A stretch of DNA of 64,000 nt from Micromonospora citrea (GCF_900090315.1 NZ_FMHZ01000002.1:2334501-2398500); one strand, 5' to 3'; positions 34,722-43,392 are shown, numbered from the stretch's first letter. Notes: generated by a model from the letters alone, not told the origin. Numbers and translations: made by a program.

Positions 34722-36251
34722 GTGCGCGACCCGCTCCGTGCCGTCGTGGTCGGCGTCGACATCGGCACCACCAGCACCAAGGCCGTCGCGTACGACGTCG
34801 GCGGCAACCAGCTCGTGCACCACTCGGTCGGCTACCCGCTCGACGAACCCCACCCCGGCTACGCCGAACAGGATCCGCACCTCATCCACGCGGCGGTGCT
34901 GGAGTCGGTCCGTACGGTCGTGACGGAGCTGGGCCGGCAGGTCGACGGCCTGGCGTTCAGCACCGCGATGCACAGCCTGATCGGGCTCGACAACCACGGC
35001 ACCCCGCTCACCCCGTCGGTCACCTGGGCCGACTCGCGGGCCAGCCGGCAGGCCGAGCGGCTGCGCGGCATCCCCTCCGGCCTGGCCCTGCACCACCGCA
35101 CCGGCACCCCGGTCCACCCGATGGCGCCGCTGCCCAAGCTGCTCTGGTTCGCCGAGCAGGAGCCGCAGCTCTTCGGGCGCGTCGCCCACTGGGTCAGCAT
35201 CAAGGACTGGATCCTGCTGCGGCTCTGCGACGCGCTGGTGACCGACCACTCGGTCGCGTCCGCGACCGGCCTGCTGGACATCCGCCAGCTCTCCTGGGAT
35301 CCCGAGGCGCTGGGCATCGCCGGGATCACCGAGGAGCAGCTGCCCGAGCTGGTGTCCACCACCACCGTGCTGCCCGGCCTCACCGCCGAGGCCGCCGCGG
35401 CGACCGGGCTGCCGCCGGGCACGAAGGTGGTCGTCGGCGCGGGCGACGGCCCGCTGGCCAACCTCGGGCTCGGCGCGGTCGCCCCCGGAGTGATGGCCTG
35501 CTCGATCGGCACCAGCGGCGCGATGCGGGTGATGGTCGAACGCCCGGGCGTCGACCCGCTCGGCGGGGTGTTCTGCTACGCGCTGACCGAGCGGCGTTGG
35601 GTCGTCGGCGGCGCGATCAACAACGGCGGCGTCGTGCTGGACTGGGCCGGCGAGGCGCTCGCCCCGGAGCTGGGCGAGGACGCCGAGGAGGAACTGCTGG
35701 CCCTGGCCGCCGAGGCGCCGGTCGGCTCCGGCGGCCTGATCATGCTGCCGTACCTGCTCAGCGAGCGGGCGCCACACTGGAACGCGCTGCCGCGCGGCGC
35801 GTACGTGGGGCTGACCCACGTGCACCGCCGCGCGCACCTGGTGCGGGCCGCCCTGGAGGGCGTCTGCCAGCAGTTGGCGCTGGTGCTGGCCTCGGTGCGG
35901 GCCGCCGGCAACGAGGTGCGGGAGATCCGGGCCAGCGGCGGGTTCGCCCGCAGCCCGCTGTGGCGGCAGATGCTCGCCGACGTGCTCGGCATGCCGGTGC
36001 GCTTCCCCACCGGCCGCGAGGGCTCCAGCTTCGGGGCGGCGCTGCTCGGCATGCAGGCGCTGGGGCTGGTCGCCTCGATCGACGTCGCCGCCGACCTGGT
36101 GCACATCGGGGAGACGGCCCGCCCCGAGCCGGCCGCCGCCGCCACGTACGCCGCCCTGCTGCCGCTCTTCTCCGAGCTGTACGGCGCGCTGGTCCCCACG
36201 TTCACCTCGCTGCGCCGGCTCGCCCCGGGCCTGCCGCCGGGACCGGCGTAG
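34722..36251 (+). CDS. gntK: FGGY-family carbohydrate kinase, probable gluconokinase
   Basis: A 509-residue sugar kinase. The phosphate-1 loop GVDIGTTSTKAVAYD opens the protein; YPLDEPHPGYAEQDP, WADSRASRQAERLR and the second domain GAGDGPLANLGLG, CSIGTSGAMRVM and ASGGFARSPLWRQML follow. The match is best with FGGY gluconate kinases, which phosphorylate D-gluconate to 6-phosphogluconate. GTG 34722 has GAGGGGG about seven bases upstream; GTG 34713 is also possible. It is divergent from the acylase gene; no transporter or pathway partner lies next to it. Confidence 0.8.
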   Translation: MRDPLRAVVVGVDIGTTSTKAVAYDVGGNQLVHHSVGYPLDEPHPGYAEQDPHLIHAAVLESVRTVVTELGRQVDGLAFSTAMHSLIGLDNHGTPLTPSVTWADSRASRQAERLRGIPSGLALHHRTGTPVHPMAPLPKLLWFAEQEPQLFGRVAHWVSIKDWILLRLCDALVTDHSVASATGLLDIRQLSWDPEALGIAGITEEQLPELVSTTTVLPGLTAEAAAATGLPPGTKVVVGAGDGPLANLGLGAVAPGVMACSIGTSGAMRVMVERPGVDPLGGVFCYALTERRWVVGGAINNGGVVLDWAGEALAPELGEDAEEELLALAAEAPVGSGGLIMLPYLLSERAPHWNALPRGAYVGLTHVHRRAHLVRAALEGVCQQLALVLASVRAAGNEVREIRASGGFARSPLWRQMLADVLGMPVRFPTGREGSSFGAALLGMQALGLVASIDVAADLVHIGETARPEPAAAATYAALLPLFSELYGALVPTFTSLRRLAPGLPPGPA

Positions 36252-36365
36252 CGACCGCCCGGTCCTCCGGGGCGTGCCGGCGGCCCGGCCGGATCCCCGT
36301 GGCCGTGGCGTTGCCGGCCGCCTACCGGTACCCGCCGCGACGCCGCCGGGGCCGGTGAGGCGGCC

Positions 36366-36965
36366 TCAGGCCGGCGGCTGCCCGCTGGCCGCCGGGACGG
36401 CGGTTCCCGGGGCGGCGTCCGCGTCGAGCAGGCGGCGGGCGGCGGCGCGGGCCTCGCGGGCGGCCCCGACGTCGCCGGTGATGGCGGCGGTGACCATCGC
36501 GCCGTTGGCCAGCAGGGCGAGCTGCGCGGCGAGCGCCGGCGGCCCGCCGGCCTCCGCGACGAGTGCCGCGAGGTGGTCGGCGAAGGCCCGTTTGTGGGTA
36601 CGCACGATGTCGACCACGTTGGGCGAGGTGCCGCCCAGCTCGGCGAACGAGTTGATGAAGGCGCACCCCCGGTAGTCGGGCTCGTCGAACCAGTCGCGCA
36701 GGTAGTCGAAGACCGCCAGGACGCGCTCCGTCGGGGTCGGCCGCGCCGAGGTGTACGCCGCCAGCGCGTCGCGGACGGCCCGGTCGCGGCGGCGCAGCAC
36801 CGCCTCCACCAGGTGCTCCTTCGAGGGGAAGAGCTGGTAGGTGCGCTTGAGCGAGACGCCGGAGGCGGCCCGGATCGCGTCCATCCCGACGGCCTGGATG
36901 CCGCGTTCGTAGAAGAGCGCGTCGGCCGCGTCGAGCAGTCGCGCCTCGGCCGTGGTGTGGTCCAT
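36366..36965 (-). CDS. TetR family repressor
   Basis: A 199-residue TetR regulator: the N-terminal helix-turn-helix is AADALFYERGIQAVGMDAI, then SGVSLKRTYQLFPSKEHLV, and a helical ligand domain follows (DYRGCAFINSFAELGG). It is divergent from the hydrolase gene, and two operator palindromes lie in the short gap, so it very likely represses both genes and is released by a small ligand, perhaps a hydrolase substrate. ATG 36965 is preferred with AAGGGG upstream; an ATG at 36992 would overlap the first operator. Confidence 0.9.
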   Translation of the reverse strand: MDHTTAEARLLDAADALFYERGIQAVGMDAIRAASGVSLKRTYQLFPSKEHLVEAVLRRRDRAVRDALAAYTSARPTPTERVLAVFDYLRDWFDEPDYRGCAFINSFAELGGTSPNVVDIVRTHKRAFADHLAALVAEAGGPPALAAQLALLANGAMVTAAITGDVGAAREARAAARRLLDADAAPGTAVPAASGQPPA

Positions 36966-36982
36966 GTCAAAGCCCCTTGCCT

Positions 36983-37000
36983 GGAGAACCATCGTTCTCC
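36983..37000. promoter_or_regulatory. TetR operator 1
   Basis: GGAGAACCATCGTTCTCC is an 18-bp palindrome with one mismatched central pair. Its twin is at 37019-37036, 36 bp away centre to centre, in the gap between the TetR gene and the hydrolase gene. Confidence 0.8.
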
Positions 37001-37018
37001 TACGGTATCAACCGAGCC

Positions 37019-37036
37019 GGAGAACGATCGTTCTCC
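37019..37036. promoter_or_regulatory. TetR operator 2
   Basis: GGAGAACGATCGTTCTCC is a perfect 18-bp palindrome immediately upstream of the hydrolase ribosome site. The identical outer arms in both copies make binding by the divergent TetR protein likely. Confidence 0.82.
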
Positions 37037-37056
37037 CGATGCCGAGGAGCGTGCCC

Positions 37057-37932
37057 GTGTCCCCGTTCGCCACCCGTCACCACATGGTCTCCGTCGCCGG
37101 CCAGCAGATCTTCTACCGGGAGGCCGGCGATCCCTCCCGTCCCACCCTGGTGCTGCTGCACGGCTTCCCCACCAGCTCGCACATGTTCCGGAACCTGATC
37201 CCGGCGCTGGCCGACGAATACCACCTCGTCGCCCCCGACCACGTCGGGTTCGGCAACTCCTCCGCCCCGCCGGTCGACGGGTTCGACTACAGCTTCGAGC
37301 GGCTCACCGGGATCACCCTCGGCCTGCTCGACACCCTGGGCATCGACCGCTTCGCGCTCTACGTGCACGACTACGGCGCCCCCATCGGCCTGCGCATCGC
37401 CAGCCGGCACCCGGAGCGGGTCACCGCGCTGGTCACCCAGAGCGGAAACGCCTACACCGAGGGCTTCACCCCGTTCTGGGACGTGCTCTTCGCGCACGCC
37501 AAGGACCGGGCGACCCACGAGCCGGAGGTCCGCAGGCTGCTGGAGGTCGAGGCCACCCGCTGGCAGTACACGCACGGCGTGCCGGCGGACCGGCTGGACC
37601 GCGTCGCCCCGGAGACCTGGCGACTCGACCAGGCGGGCCTCGACCGGCCGGGCAACTCCGAGATCCAGCTCCAGCTCTTCTGGGACTACCAGTTCAACCT
37701 CGACGTCTACCCCGACTTCCAGCGCTACCTGCGCGAGCACCGGCCGCCGACCCTGGTCACCTGGGGCCGCCACGACGAGATCTTCGGCGCCGCCGGAGCC
37801 GAGGCGTACGCCCGGGACGTGCCCGACGCCGAGATCCACCTGCTGGACACCGGCCACTTCGCGCTGGAGACCCACGGCGACGAGATCGCCGGGCTGATCC
37901 GCGACTTCCTGCGGCGGGTCGGCCAGGCATGA
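37057..37932 (+). CDS. Alpha/beta hydrolase with Asp nucleophile (epoxide hydrolase/haloalkane dehalogenase-like)
   Basis: A 291-residue alpha/beta hydrolase. The oxyanion motif HGFPTSSHMFRNL is followed by VHDYGAPIGLRIA, where the nucleophile is Asp as in epoxide hydrolases and haloalkane dehalogenases, and by the catalytic His in LLDTGHFALET. The cap domain lies between NAYTEGFTPFW and FWDYQFNLDVYPDF. GTG 37057 has GAGGAG seven bases upstream; ATG 37039 would sit against operator 2 without a ribosome site. The substrate is unknown; the TetR control suggests an inducible detoxification role. Confidence 0.85.
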   Translation: MSPFATRHHMVSVAGQQIFYREAGDPSRPTLVLLHGFPTSSHMFRNLIPALADEYHLVAPDHVGFGNSSAPPVDGFDYSFERLTGITLGLLDTLGIDRFALYVHDYGAPIGLRIASRHPERVTALVTQSGNAYTEGFTPFWDVLFAHAKDRATHEPEVRRLLEVEATRWQYTHGVPADRLDRVAPETWRLDQAGLDRPGNSEIQLQLFWDYQFNLDVYPDFQRYLREHRPPTLVTWGRHDEIFGAAGAEAYARDVPDAEIHLLDTGHFALETHGDEIAGLIRDFLRRVGQA

Positions 37933-37940
37933 CCTCGACC

Positions 37941-37978
37941 GCCCCCGCCCGCCGGCGCTCGGCCGGCGGGCCGGGGGC
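37941..37978. terminator. Strong GC hairpin between convergent genes
   Basis: GCCCCCGCCCGCCGGC and GCCGGCGGGCCGGGGGC form a roughly 15-bp stem with one mismatch around a four-to-five base loop. It lies between the hydrolase and the convergent TipA-like gene. There is no T tract, as is usual in actinomycetes. Confidence 0.65.
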
Positions 37979-38021
37979 ACCTCGACGGAGGTGACCTGCG
38001 GACGGCGTACGGGCCGAACCC

Positions 38022-38780
38022 TCAGGCGCGGCTGATCGCGTTGGCGTGGATGGCCTCGCTCAGGTACGCGGCCATCCCCGGCCTGATCCTCTCGAAGTAC
38101 GAGGTGAACCGCTCGTCCGCCACGTACATGTCGGCCAACCCGGTGTGGATCTCGTAGGAGCACTCGTAGAACCAGCGGCTGATGATCTGCCGGTGCTCCT
38201 CGGCGAGGTCCATCGCGGCCGGGCTGTCGGCCGGCGCCCCGGACGACATCACCTCGGCGAACCGCCGCCCCCAGTCCTCGTTCTCCGCCTTGTTCCGCAG
38301 CCAGTCGTCCTTGGTGTAGCGGGACACGCGCCGGTTCGACTCCCGGTACGCCTCGCTGCCGCCCCACCGCTGCTCGGCCTCCTCGGCGTGCGCCTCCGGG
38401 TCGAAGTCGCCGAAGACCTCGAAGCGCTCCTGCGGGGTCAGTGAGATGTTCAACTTGCTCGCCTCCATCGCGAACTCGATCGCCGTGACCATCTCCTGGA
38501 GCTTCTTGATCCGTACGGTCAGCAGCTCGTGCTGGCGGCGCAGGTGCGCCGCCGGGTCACTCGCCGGGTCGTCGAGGATCGCGGCGATCTCCTCCAACGG
38601 GAACCCCAGCTCCCGGTAGTAGCGGACGTGCTGCAGCCGCTCCAGGTCGGCGTCGTCGTAGCGCCGGTAGCCCGTGCTGCTGCGACCGCTGGGCGAGAGC
38701 AGCCCGATCTCGTCGTAGTGGTGCAGCGTCCGCACGGTCACCCCGGCCGCCTTCGCGACCTGTCCCACCGTGTAGGCCAT
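38022..38780 (-). CDS. MerR family regulator with TipAS antibiotic-recognition domain
   Basis: A 252-residue TipA-like activator. The N-terminal MerR half has YTVGQVAKAAGVTVRTLHHY and SSTGYRRYDDADLERLQHV, then a dimerisation coiled coil (LLTVRIKKLQEMVTAI). The C-terminal TipAS domain includes FGDFDPEAHAEEAEQRWG and YECSYEIHTGLADMY, which in Streptomyces binds thiopeptides and other hydrophobic drugs. GGAAGGAGGG precedes ATG 38780. The target gene is not obvious; MerR activators often act on their own promoter. Confidence 0.9.
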   Translation of the reverse strand: MAYTVGQVAKAAGVTVRTLHHYDEIGLLSPSGRSSTGYRRYDDADLERLQHVRYYRELGFPLEEIAAILDDPASDPAAHLRRQHELLTVRIKKLQEMVTAIEFAMEASKLNISLTPQERFEVFGDFDPEAHAEEAEQRWGGSEAYRESNRRVSRYTKDDWLRNKAENEDWGRRFAEVMSSGAPADSPAAMDLAEEHRQIISRWFYECSYEIHTGLADMYVADERFTSYFERIRPGMAAYLSEAIHANAISRA

Positions 38781-38871
38781 CGTTCCCTCCTTCCGGGAAC
38801 CAGCCTCTCGCCTGCCGTTACGTGAGGGTCAAGGCCGATTCTGACGCGCCCGGAGGCGGCCGACGGGCAGG

Positions 38872-39402
38872 TCAGGCCGGGGGCGGCGGCGGGGCCTGCC
38901 GGTAGAGGCTGACCAGGACGCCGTAGCGGGGCTCGTCCTCGCCCGCGTCCTGCGCGCCCTCTACCAGGTCGCTGAGCGCGGCGGCGAGCCGGTCGGCCTG
39001 GGCCGCGGTGAGGCGCAGGTGGCGCAGGTGCAGCAGCGGCTCACCGGGCGCCGCGGAGACCTCCTCGGCGACCGCGCCGAGCAACGCGGCGGTCGCGGCG
39101 GAGTGCCCGGGCGCGACCCGCACGCGTCGGGCGCCGCGCTGGTAGTACTGCTCGGTGCCGCCGCGGACCTGGCGGCTGTGGGCGACGCGGACCATGTCGG
39201 CGTCGCGCAGCACCTTGAGGTGGTGGGCCACGTTGCCCTTGGCCGCGCCGAGCGTCGCCGCGAGCTGGCTGATGGTGGCGGGGCGCTGCCCGAGCGCGAA
39301 GAGCAGCCGCTGCCGCAGCGGGTGCCCGAGCGCCTTGAACTGCGCGGGGGTGGTGACCTCCAGCAGGTCGTCGGGGGGCCGCTCCGTGGGTGTCGGCGTC
39401 AT
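38872..39402 (-). CDS. ArsR-like winged-helix regulator
   Basis: A 176-residue regulator with an N-terminal ArsR/HTH_20 fold: FKALGHPLRQRLLFALGQR, TISQLAATLGAAKGNVAHHL and KVLRDADMVRV, and no metal-binding Cys set. The C-terminal half is a helical extension. It is divergent from the S41 peptidase gene and 57 bp away; a TTGAC-N5-GTCAA dyad in that gap overlaps the peptidase -35 box, so it probably represses it. Confidence 0.85.
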   Translation of the reverse strand: MTPTPTERPPDDLLEVTTPAQFKALGHPLRQRLLFALGQRPATISQLAATLGAAKGNVAHHLKVLRDADMVRVAHSRQVRGGTEQYYQRGARRVRVAPGHSAATAALLGAVAEEVSAAPGEPLLHLRHLRLTAAQADRLAAALSDLVEGAQDAGEDEPRYGVLVSLYRQAPPPPPA

Positions 39403-39423
39403 GGACGAAAGTGTCTACGCCTC

Positions 39424-39453
39424 TTGACGCTTTGTCAAAGCGGCTGCTCTACT
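39424..39453 (+). promoter_or_regulatory. Promoter of the S41 peptidase gene with overlapping operator
   Basis: TTGACG (39424-39429), an 18-base spacer and TCTACT (39448-39453) fit a housekeeping promoter. The expected start of transcription falls at or next to ATG 39460, and no ribosome site is seen, so the mRNA is probably leaderless. TTGAC/GTCAA arms at 39424-39428 and 39434-39438 form a dyad on the -35 box, the likely site of the divergent ArsR-like protein. Confidence 0.5.
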
Positions 39454-39459
39454 GCGCAC

Positions 39460-40407
39460 ATGACAACCCTCGACACACGGGACCGGCCGGCGACGCAGAT
39501 CGAGATCGCCGACGTCGTCGAGCGCACGGCGCGGCTGGTCGACGAGCACTACGTCTTCCCCGACGTCGCGGCCCGACTCGCCGCGCTGCTGCGGGCCGAC
39601 GTCGACCGGCACCGGCGGGCGGGGTCCTGGCCGGCGCTCGCCGGCACGCTCACCCGGGCCCTCCAGTCGGTCAACGGCGACCGGCACCTGGGGGTCAGGT
39701 TCCACGAGCAGCCGCTGCCGGAGGACTCCGGCGACCCGCTCGCCGACGACCTGCCGCGCATGGCCCGGGAGAGCCTGGGCGGCATCCACCGGGTGGAGCG
39801 GCTGCGCGGCAACGTCGGCCTGGTGCGGATCGAGCCCGCGCTGTTCGGGCCGGCGCTCGCCGGGGAGGCGATGACGGCGGCGCTGCGCCTCGTCGCCGAC
39901 GCCGACGCCCTGATCCTCGACCTGCGCGAGACGATCGGCGGCGACCCGGAGATGGAGGCGCTGGTCTGCGGGCACCTCTTCGACCGGCCGACGCACCTCT
40001 ACACGATGCGCCAGCGCCACCGGCCCGACCGCCAGTTCTGGAGCCCCGCGCCGTCGGCCGGCGCCCGCTTCGGCGGCGACCGACCGCTGGCCGTGCTGAC
40101 CAGCGCGACGACGTTCTCCGGCGGCGAGTCGCTGGCCTACGCGCTCCAGCAGCACGGCCGCGCCACGGTCGTCGGGGAGCGCACCGGGGGCGGCGCCCAC
40201 CCCCGGACCGGCTTCCCGGTCCATGCGCACCTGCACCTCTCCGTGCCGGTCGCCAGCCCGGTCAACCCGGTCTCCGGCACCAACTGGGAGGGCACCGGTG
40301 TGGTGCCCGACGTCGAGGTGCCCGCAGCCGAGGCGCTCGACGCCGCGGCGGCGGTGGTCGCCGACCCGGCGGGCGGGGGAAGGGGTCGGACGGTGCTGTC
40401 GAGCTGA
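39460..40407 (+). CDS. S41 (tail-specific protease/IRBP-like) peptidase family protein
   Basis: A 315-residue cytoplasmic protein of the S41 peptidase family. The N-terminal helical region (VVERTARLVDEHYVFPDVA) resembles IRBP-type members, and the catalytic core is seen in DALILDLRETIGGDPEM, TSATTFSGGESLAYALQQ (probable nucleophile Ser) and VVGERTGGGAHPRTGF. There is no signal peptide or PDZ domain. The TGA stop is the first part of the 80-bp tandem repeat. It is divergent from an ArsR-like regulator. Confidence 0.85.
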   Translation: MTTLDTRDRPATQIEIADVVERTARLVDEHYVFPDVAARLAALLRADVDRHRRAGSWPALAGTLTRALQSVNGDRHLGVRFHEQPLPEDSGDPLADDLPRMARESLGGIHRVERLRGNVGLVRIEPALFGPALAGEAMTAALRLVADADALILDLRETIGGDPEMEALVCGHLFDRPTHLYTMRQRHRPDRQFWSPAPSAGARFGGDRPLAVLTSATTFSGGESLAYALQQHGRATVVGERTGGGAHPRTGFPVHAHLHLSVPVASPVNPVSGTNWEGTGVVPDVEVPAAEALDAAAAVVADPAGGGRGRTVLSS

Positions 40408-40583
40408 ATCGTCTGCGACATCAGCGCGACCACCGGGGCGCAGCGGCACCCAGGGCCGGCGACGACACCCGGGCCGGCCCGCGGTGAATCGTCTGCGACA
40501 TCAGCGCGACCTCCGGGGCACAGCGGCACCCAGGGCCGGCGACGACACCCGGGCCGGCCCGCGGTGATTCGTCTGCGACATCA
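40405..40583. repeat. 80-bp tandem repeat with 19-bp dyad motif
   Basis: Two 80-bp units (40405-40484 and 40485-40564) differ at two positions, and a third begins at 40565. Each unit opens with TGAATCGTCTGCGACATCA (third copy TGATTCG...). A close relative, TGAGTCGTTTACGACATCA, occurs at 61543 and 61792. The array fills the gap between two convergent genes and starts at the stop codon of the peptidase gene. It has no CRISPR structure. Confidence 0.85.
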
Positions 40584-40657
40584 CCTCGAAAGGCGCTGCG
40601 GGACACATCCGCCCGTCCGGCCCGACGAATGTCGGGAACCGGTTGATCGTCAGTCGG

Positions 40658-42289
40658 TCAGGCCCACTCCTCGGCGGGGTCGCCGTCCGATTCGGCCGCA
40701 AGGGCCGTCACCGTCGGGTCGCCGGCGCCCACGCCCGCTCCGAGGCCGGCGCCCACGCCCGCTCCGGGGCCGGCGGACGCGCCCGCTTCGAGGCCGGCGG
40801 ACGCGGGTGTCGGGCCGGAGACGGGCGAAGCCGGGACCGGCGGGCCGCCGTGCGTCCACGGCGTCTCCTCGACGGCCGGAAAGGCCCCCGCCGGCATGAA
40901 CGCATCCGACAGGGTGGTGTAGCAGAGCCGCTCCCCCACCTCCGGCACGCTGCCCGGCGGCGCGGTCAGCCCCCGCCCCATGCCGCCGGAGAGCTCCAGC
41001 ACCACCTCGGTCCTGCCGTCCGCCGGGGTCACGAAGACCACCCTGGCCTTCTGCGCCAGCCGGGTCGGCGAGTGGAGCGTCGCGCCGATCGGCACCAGCA
41101 CCGGCTCGGTGGTCACCACCTGGACGCGGGGCCGCAGCACCGGTCGCTTGCCGGTGTCGTCCACCCGCTTCGGGTCGGCCAGGGTCACCTCGCCGACGAA
41201 CGCCTCGCCGGTCAGCCGGTGCTCCGCCATCACGAGCGGGTCGTCGTAGGCGCGCTGGACGGCGTACGAGGTCTGGGCGCGTTCCAGCCGGTGCAGCCGC
41301 TGGGCGGCGGCCACCGCCCCGTCGCGGCGGGGCTGCGGCGCGCCGCCGGCGTCGACGTGCTCGGCGTAGCCGGTGAAGGCGTCCTTGTCGCCGTCCCACC
41401 GGCCCGCCACCCGGGCGCCGGGCGGCAGGCCGCGCAGCAGCCCCACGCCGCGCCACATCAGCTCCCAGGTGGGCGCGAGCTGGCCGCGCAGCAACCGTTC
41501 CAGCTCCGCGTACGCCTCGGCGCGCGCCACCGGGTCGTCCTCGGCGGCGGCGTACGCGGCGATGGCCGGAGCGAGCCGGTGGTTGTCGAAGTCGGGGTCG
41601 GTGGCCGGGCCGGCGGGCGGGCAGACGGCGGGATCCTCGGCCCGGGCCGCCGCCTCGGCCCCGGTGAGCCCGGCCGGCGGGTCGATCCAGCCCGTCAGCG
41701 CCGGCAGGTGCAGATCCTCCACCGGGCTCTGCCCGGTCGCCCAGTGCAGCGTGAGCGCGTCGGTCATCGCCACCAGCGCCGACGAGCCGGGGTGCTCGGC
41801 CCGCTCGGCGAAGAAGGTCAGCCAGCGCCCGAGCACCGGCACCGACGGGTGCACCGGGTACTCGCCGTCGGGGCGGCGGAAGCGGGTGGAGCGGCCGAGC
41901 AGTCGCAGGAAGGTCACCCCGGCCGGGTTCGGCACGAGAAGCTGCGGGGCGTCGACGTAGCGGTACCGCACGTCCCTGCCCCGGTCGACGGGCACCGCCT
42001 CGGCGACGCCCCGGAACCCGTCGAGGTAGGGCAGCACGGCGGCGGCCAGTTCCGCGGCGAAGGCGAACCGCTGGTCGCGGTTGCGGGGTTGCGGCACGAT
42101 CAGCAGCCGCCCCGCGTCCGGCGCGTCGCCGACCAGCGCCGCCAGCGGGGCGTTCGCCTCGCCGGCCATCGCCAGCGGCACCAGCACCAGCGGGCGCTCG
42201 GCCAGGTGCAGGTGCCGGACGGTCGCCACCGGCTGGGCCACCCCGGCGGCGAGCGCCTGGGCCCGGGCGAGCGCGCGAAGCGTACTCAT
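40658..42289 (-). CDS. Hypothetical protein encoded with the Fe-S nuclease
   Basis: A 543-residue protein I do not recognise. It starts MSTLRALARAQALAAGV; a central region is rich in Trp/Pro/Asp (LTLHWATGQSPVEDLHLPA, LTGWIDPPAGLTG), and a beta-rich part follows (RPRVQVVTTEPVLVPIGATL). The tail is a Gly/Ala repeat (AGVGAGLGAGVGAGD) from a short tandem DNA repeat near 40,720-40,800. Its ATG overlaps the TGA of the upstream nuclease gene, so the two are translationally coupled and likely form one system. No membrane helix or catalytic motif is seen. Confidence 0.7.
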   Translation of the reverse strand: MSTLRALARAQALAAGVAQPVATVRHLHLAERPLVLVPLAMAGEANAPLAALVGDAPDAGRLLIVPQPRNRDQRFAFAAELAAAVLPYLDGFRGVAEAVPVDRGRDVRYRYVDAPQLLVPNPAGVTFLRLLGRSTRFRRPDGEYPVHPSVPVLGRWLTFFAERAEHPGSSALVAMTDALTLHWATGQSPVEDLHLPALTGWIDPPAGLTGAEAAARAEDPAVCPPAGPATDPDFDNHRLAPAIAAYAAAEDDPVARAEAYAELERLLRGQLAPTWELMWRGVGLLRGLPPGARVAGRWDGDKDAFTGYAEHVDAGGAPQPRRDGAVAAAQRLHRLERAQTSYAVQRAYDDPLVMAEHRLTGEAFVGEVTLADPKRVDDTGKRPVLRPRVQVVTTEPVLVPIGATLHSPTRLAQKARVVFVTPADGRTEVVLELSGGMGRGLTAPPGSVPEVGERLCYTTLSDAFMPAGAFPAVEETPWTHGGPPVPASPVSGPTPASAGLEAGASAGPGAGVGAGLGAGVGAGDPTVTALAAESDGDPAEEWA

Positions 42290-43392
42290 GCGGACGCCCC
42301 GGCGAGGGCGTCGGCGCGCAGCCGGGCGGCGGCCCGCAGCAGCGCGGCGGCCTGCTCCTGCTCGGGGGTCGGGGCGCGTTCGCCGGCGGCCAGCGCCAGC
42401 GCCTCGCCGACGTCCGCGATTCCGCCCAGCGCCTCCCGGACCGGCCGGCCCAGCGCCCCGGTGTGGCCGCGCGCCTCGTGCCGGCAGAAGTACGCCAGCT
42501 CGCACGCCGCCAGGCACTCGGGCGCGTAGCGGGCCTCCACCCGCGACAGCGCGGCCAGCAGCGTCGCCGGCTCGGCGGCCACGTCGGCGGTGAAGTCCTC
42601 GGGCACGGCGGCCAGCAGCGCGTCGAGCCGCGCCATCCGGTCCAGCTGGCGGCGCAGCACCAGCAGTTGCTTGCGCACGTCGACCAGGCTGGCCAGGGGC
42701 TGGTTGGCGAAGTCCCGGGGGCAGACCAGCACCACGTCGTGCGAGACGAGTTCCGGGTCGCGGCCGGCGGCGGCGAGCAGCTCGCGCAGGGCCAGCACGT
42801 AGACGGCGGACTGGATCGCGGCGGCGGACACCTTGGCGGGGTCGGCCTGGCCGTCGACGACCGGGAACGACTTGACCTCCACCACGTGGAACCGGCCGGC
42901 GAGCCGCGCGGCGACCAGGTCGGGCTCCAGGTGCACCCGGCGGCCGGCGACGTCCAGCCCGAGCAGCGGGTGGTCGAACAGGGCCGCGTCCGCCCCGTCG
43001 CCCGGCGCGGCGGCGGCCAGCAGCTCGGCGGAGCGCCGCTGGCGGGCGGCCATGTCGTCGTCGGGGCCGTCGCCGAGGTCCGTCCAGGTCGCCGCCGCCG
43101 GCACCGGTACGCCCAGCCGCTCGGCGACCAGCCGCAACAGCTCCGCCCCGCCGTCGGCCTTGACCTGCGCCTCGAACGCGTTGCCCCGGGTGATGGCGAA
43201 GCGGGACTGCCCGAAGCGGGCGGGGAAGCCGATCCGCTCGGCCAGCTTCGGCTTGTCCACCCCCGCGCCGTCCAGCACGGCCCGCCGGGTGCAGCCCGGG
43301 TTGCCGGTCAGGGCGGCGATGGTGCGGGCGTTGTGCCGCCTGGGCGGCACGCCACCACGGATCGCGGCCAGTCGCTCCTCGGTGCTCGTCAC
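42286..43392 (-). CDS. Cas4/RecB-like PD-(D/E)XK nuclease with Fe-S cysteines
   Basis: A 368-residue nuclease. Core motifs are PD (D158 in HLEPDLV), E172-V-K174 in HVVEVKSFP and Q194-xxx-Y198 in IQSAVYVLAL, the RecB/Cas4 pattern. An N-terminal Cys (C34, GNPGCTRRAVL) and a C-terminal C293-x3-C297-x5-C303 could bind a 4Fe-4S cluster as in Cas4 and AddB. No cas genes or CRISPR array lie nearby. The stop overlaps the start of the unknown 543-residue partner. It could be a DNA-processing or defence pair; no function is proven. Confidence 0.82.
   Translation of the reverse strand: MTSTEERLAAIRGGVPPRRHNARTIAALTGNPGCTRRAVLDGAGVDKPKLAERIGFPARFGQSRFAITRGNAFEAQVKADGGAELLRLVAERLGVPVPAAATWTDLGDGPDDDMAARQRRSAELLAAAAPGDGADAALFDHPLLGLDVAGRRVHLEPDLVAARLAGRFHVVEVKSFPVVDGQADPAKVSAAAIQSAVYVLALRELLAAAGRDPELVSHDVVLVCPRDFANQPLASLVDVRKQLLVLRRQLDRMARLDALLAAVPEDFTADVAAEPATLLAALSRVEARYAPECLAACELAYFCRHEARGHTGALGRPVREALGGIADVGEALALAAGERAPTPEQEQAAALLRAAARLRADALAGASA

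Noticed and set aside
40405..40583. CRISPR array or small genes in the 80-bp repeats
   Set aside because: The whole 80-bp unit repeats, so there are no variable spacers; short frames in it are repeats of the same few residues.
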